8,066 nucleotides of DNA from Kiritimatiellia bacterium (GTDB taxonomy: Bacteria; Verrucomicrobiota; Kiritimatiellia; JAAZAB01), in assembly GCA_018400335.1 (NCBI GenBank), contig JAGYMT010000058.1, forward strand, positions 1-8,066, given 5' to 3'. Position 1 is the first letter of the stretch. Each line of letters starts with the position of its first letter. Both the position numbers and the translations under genes were made by a program. Shown piece by piece: positions 6,100-8,066 of the stretch. Below the pieces are notes generated by a model. The model was not told where the DNA came from, did not search any database, and was given only the letters and a program-made list of their open reading frames with translations.

Positions 6100-8066
6100 A
6101 TATACCACAGCCCGGACACAGTCCCGTAGACCGCGAGATCGGCGACCTGGTCGCCGTCGTAGTCGCCGGGAACGGGCGCCAGTCCCTGTCCGCCCCACGG
6201 GACCGCCCAGCCGATCAGGATTCCGGACACCGAACGCAGATACCAGTGCCCCCCGACGGGGTCGTAGACAACCATGTCGCAGACTCCGTCGCCGTCATAG
6301 TCGCCGCTCACCGGTTCTGCACCGGGCCAGCCCCACGGCTCATCCCAGATCAGCAGGTGACTTGTGGTCGCGCCATCCCACGCGACGATATACCAGTTGC
6401 CGTGCGAAGTGTCGAACACCGCGAGATCAGCTATCCCGTCGCCGTCGTAGTCGCCCGGGACGGGAGAGAAGTCAATGCCGCCCCAGTAGACTTCCCACGC
6501 GATCAGCGTTCCATCAACCCCGCGCATATACCACGCGCCGTTCACAGGGTTATACACGACCATGTCGCTTATGCCGTCCCCGTCGTAATCGCCGGACACA
6601 GGCAATGCCCCGTCCCAGCCCCACGGTTCCGCCCAAGCCAGGATGCCGCCTGCTTCTGACCCTGTCCACGCCTGTATATACCACAGGCCGTTGACAGTGT
6701 CGAAGACGGCCATATCGCTTATGCCGTCCCCGTCGTAATCGCCCGGCACGGGCACAAGGCCTTCCCCGCCCCACTGCTCGCCCCAGCACACAAGCTCTCC
6801 GTCCGGCATGAGGATGTACCACCGTCCGCTCGATCCGTCATAGAGCGCAAACGCCCCGGACCCGGCGCCCCCGAAATCGTTGCCCGACGCCCACGCCACG
6901 GTCAGCGTATTGGTGATTGTAGAGTTGACACCCGTGCCGTAGACGCTCTCCGCCCGAACGCGGTAATAATAGCGAACGCCATGGATCAAGCCCGTGACGG
7001 CAAAGGTTGTCACCAGGCCGGCATCGCGATCCGCGTAAGCCGGCGCGAGATTCGTGAAGCCGCTGTCCGTCGCCACGTCCAGCCGGTAGTTAGTCGCCGC
7101 CGTCACAGGCTCCCAGTTCGCGAGAAAGCCCGCGCTTGTGATCCTCGCGGGCGCGAGTATGTGCTCGCGCACCTGTTTCTCGTATGCGCCGATATCCTCG
7201 CGCGCGCCGGCCCTTCGCGGATTGCCGTCGAGATCGGTGTCGCCTGATACCGACACGCTCCCGCCTGCGTCTATGCAGGGCGAATCCCAGTGAAGCCGCC
7301 AGTCTCCGTCTGCCGCGTCAACAAACAGCGGATCAACCGCCAAGTTGTTCGTTCCCGGCATCAGCGGATCGGAGCATGAATTCGAGATGGCGACGGGACT
7401 GTACTTATCCAGGGCGAGGTAATGATTATTGGATGTCGCAGCGGTGTTGTCCCATAATATCGTGTTGGCCACGCGACCGTAATCAATGACGAACAGGCCG
7501 CCGCCCCTGTTCGCGGCGGTATTGTTGACAATCGTGCAGTTGATGATGTTGCCGGCATACTCGATCACGCCGCCGCCTGCATCCTGTTCAGCCGTGTTGC
7601 CCGTCACTAGCGTATCGCGCAATGTGCCGCCGATATTTATGTAGAACCCGCCGGCAACGCCCGCGCTGACATCCGGCTCGCCCCAGACGGCAGTGTTATC
7701 GCGGATCACGCAACGCCGGACTTCTCCGTCGTTCTGCAGCCACACACCTCCCGCGAAAGCAGCCTCGTTGCCCGCGATCAGGCAATCGCGCAACAGACCG
7801 CCATCATTCAGTAGTGCGCCGCCGCCGTGACCTTTCCAGGTGCCGGCATGGTTGTCAAGCAGCGAGCAGTCGTCCATTATCCCGCCCTCCTGAAACCAGG
7901 CGCCGCCTGCTTCGTAGATGCCCCAATTGAGCCGGAACACGCAATTACTGGCATATCCGCCCTTTTGAAAATGCGCGCCTGCTCCGTTTTCGGCAGCATT
8001 GCTGAAAATCATGCTGTTATAAATCGAGCCGCCTTCCAGGAAGTACTGATATTGCGGATCGGTTTT
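6021..8066 (-). CDS. Modular surface or secreted protein: beta-helix, anchor-Q-like, Fn3 and FG-GAP-like repeats (5' partial)
   Basis: The minus-strand frame is open to the window edge (681 visible residues). ATG 8012 is an internal Met, since 18 in-frame codons without a stop precede it and continue the same repeat. The N terminus, with the expected export signal, is outside the window. Domains in order: about eight rungs of a right-handed parallel beta-helix (visible residues 1 to about 215), each about 25 residues with a GG turn and a C/T-x-I-x-x-N-x-A edge as in polymorphic-outer-membrane-protein or pectate-lyase-like helices; a segment like the 'choice-of-anchor Q' domain (DPLFVD, DSPCIDAG, DLDGNPR, DIGAYE; DNA 7179-7334); a fibronectin type III domain (6897-7163); and a C-terminal array of six FG-GAP/VCBS-like units (6039-6881) ending in PVGAW and a TGA stop. 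No PEP-CTERM, Por-type or LPXTG tail is seen. The role is probably extracellular binding or adhesion, but the substrate is unknown. The 3' end overlaps the glycosylase gene by 79 bases. Confidence 0.88.
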   Translation of the reverse strand, partial: KTDPQYQYFLEGGSIYNSMIFSNAAENGAGAHFQKGGYASNCVFRLNWGIYEAGGAWFQEGGIMDDCSLLDNHAGTWKGHGGGALLNDGGLLRDCLIAGNEAAFAGGVWLQNDGEVRRCVIRDNTAVWGEPDVSAGVAGGFYINIGGTLRDTLVTGNTAEQDAGGGVIEYAGNIINCTIVNNTAANRGGGLFVIDYGRVANTILWDNTAATSNNHYLALDKYSPVAISNSCSDPLMPGTNNLAVDPLFVDAADGDWRLHWDSPCIDAGGSVSVSGDTDLDGNPRRAGAREDIGAYEKQVREHILAPARITSAGFLANWEPVTAATNYRLDVATDSGFTNLAPAYADRDAGLVTTFAVTGLIHGVRYYYRVRAESVYGTGVNSTITNTLTVAWASGNDFGGAGSGAFALYDGSSGRWYILMPDGELVCWGEQWGGEGLVPVPGDYDGDGISDMAVFDTVNGLWYIQAWTGSEAGGILAWAEPWGWDGALPVSGDYDGDGISDMVVYNPVNGAWYMRGVDGTLIAWEVYWGGIDFSPVPGDYDGDGIADLAVFDTSHGNWYIVAWDGATTSHLLIWDEPWGWPGAEPVSGDYDGDGVCDMVVYDPVGGHWYLRSVSGILIGWAVPWGGQGLAPVPGDYDGDQVADLAVYGTVSGLWYIYSLDGRVLAWEAAWGAPGLSPVGAW
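6039..6881 (-). repeat. Tandem GDYDGDG (FG-GAP/VCBS-like) repeat array within the surface protein gene
   Basis: Six consecutive units on the minus strand: 6881-6753 (43 residues, degenerate), 6752-6603 (50), 6602-6465 (46), 6464-6315 (50), 6314-6177 (46) and 6176-6039 (46). They are followed by a five-residue partial unit, PVGAW. Full units read PV(P/S)GDYDGDGxxDxxVx, then a turn, WY(I/M/L), then LxW and a WG-rich end. The Asp-rich loop resembles the calcium loops of FG-GAP repeats. The 50-residue units (class A: AVFDT, EPWGW) alternate with 46-residue units (class B: VVYxP, WGG), a 96-residue super-repeat present twice. The first unit has lost the Asp loop (NDFGGAGSG) but aligns with the last unit without gaps over 43 residues. 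The last unit reads GDYDGDQ. A beta-propeller closed by the PVGAW tail is a reasonable guess. Confidence 0.85.
7179..8066 (-). repeat. Parallel beta-helix rung repeats and anchor-Q-like end cap within the surface protein gene
   Basis: From the right edge leftward the protein shows successive rungs with the pattern GG(A/G/V/F)-x4-6-(G/D)G-x3-5-C-x-(I/V/L)-x-x-N-x-A. Examples are GGALLNDGG followed by DCLIAGNEA, and GGVWLQNDG followed by RCVIRDNTA. Five of the seven clear rungs place Cys at the same position (minus-strand codons for Cys24, 49, 77, 101 and 159, counting from ATG 8012); the other two have Thr. The stack ends in the conserved DPLFVD...DSPCIDAG...DIGAYE segment (7179-7334), which usually closes such helices. 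More rungs must lie beyond the window edge. Confidence 0.75.

Noticed and set aside
5566..6694. Long alternative frames over the glycosylase and repeat region (both strands)
   Set aside because: Their translations are Arg/Pro/Ala-rich with no family resemblance, typical shadows of GC-rich coding DNA and of the GDYDGDG repeats.

Overview
The window is about 60% G+C bacterial DNA and almost fully coding. It holds five genes on the + strand (clpB, tsaB, psd, pssA, a family 4 uracil-DNA glycosylase). One large minus-strand gene for a modular surface or secreted protein runs off the right edge. No rRNA, tRNA, CRISPR array, integrase or transposase gene is visible.

The likely host is a Gram-negative bacterium of the PVC group. 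My best guess is Kiritimatiellota or a relative (Lentisphaerota, Verrucomicrobiota). This rests on a large protein combining beta-helix, anchor-Q-like, fibronectin III and GDYDGDG repeats, on a compact two-helix-anchored Psd next to PssA, and on recollection that palindromes of the type found here are abundant in such genomes. It is inference, not proof.

Layout. Positions 51-3337: clpB (protein disaggregase) and tsaB (tRNA t6A synthesis) share an ATGA stop/start overlap. Positions 3338-3564: intergenic, with a long palindrome (REPIN copy 1) and then a plausible promoter. Positions 3565-5227: psd and pssA encode the two enzymes that turn CDP-diacylglycerol plus serine into phosphatidylethanolamine. 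A second palindrome (REPIN copy 2) lies between them. Positions 5224-6099: the uracil-DNA glycosylase gene starts inside the pssA stop codon. Positions 6021-8066 (minus strand): the surface protein gene, whose 3' end lies antisense to the last 26 codons of the glycosylase gene.

The strongest non-genic signal is the pair of palindromes around psd. Each is two inverted copies of a roughly 26-base REP unit: a GTAG tetranucleotide followed by a small imperfect hairpin. One arm carries a compensatory base-pair change that keeps its own hairpin but spoils pairing with its partner arm, so the small hairpin looks like the conserved unit. The second notable signal is the C-terminal repeat array of the surface protein, an alternating A/B pattern of 50- and 46-residue units with degenerate ends and local DNA homogenisation. 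The third is the convergent gene overlap, which gives the glycosylase a tail read from the antisense of that array.
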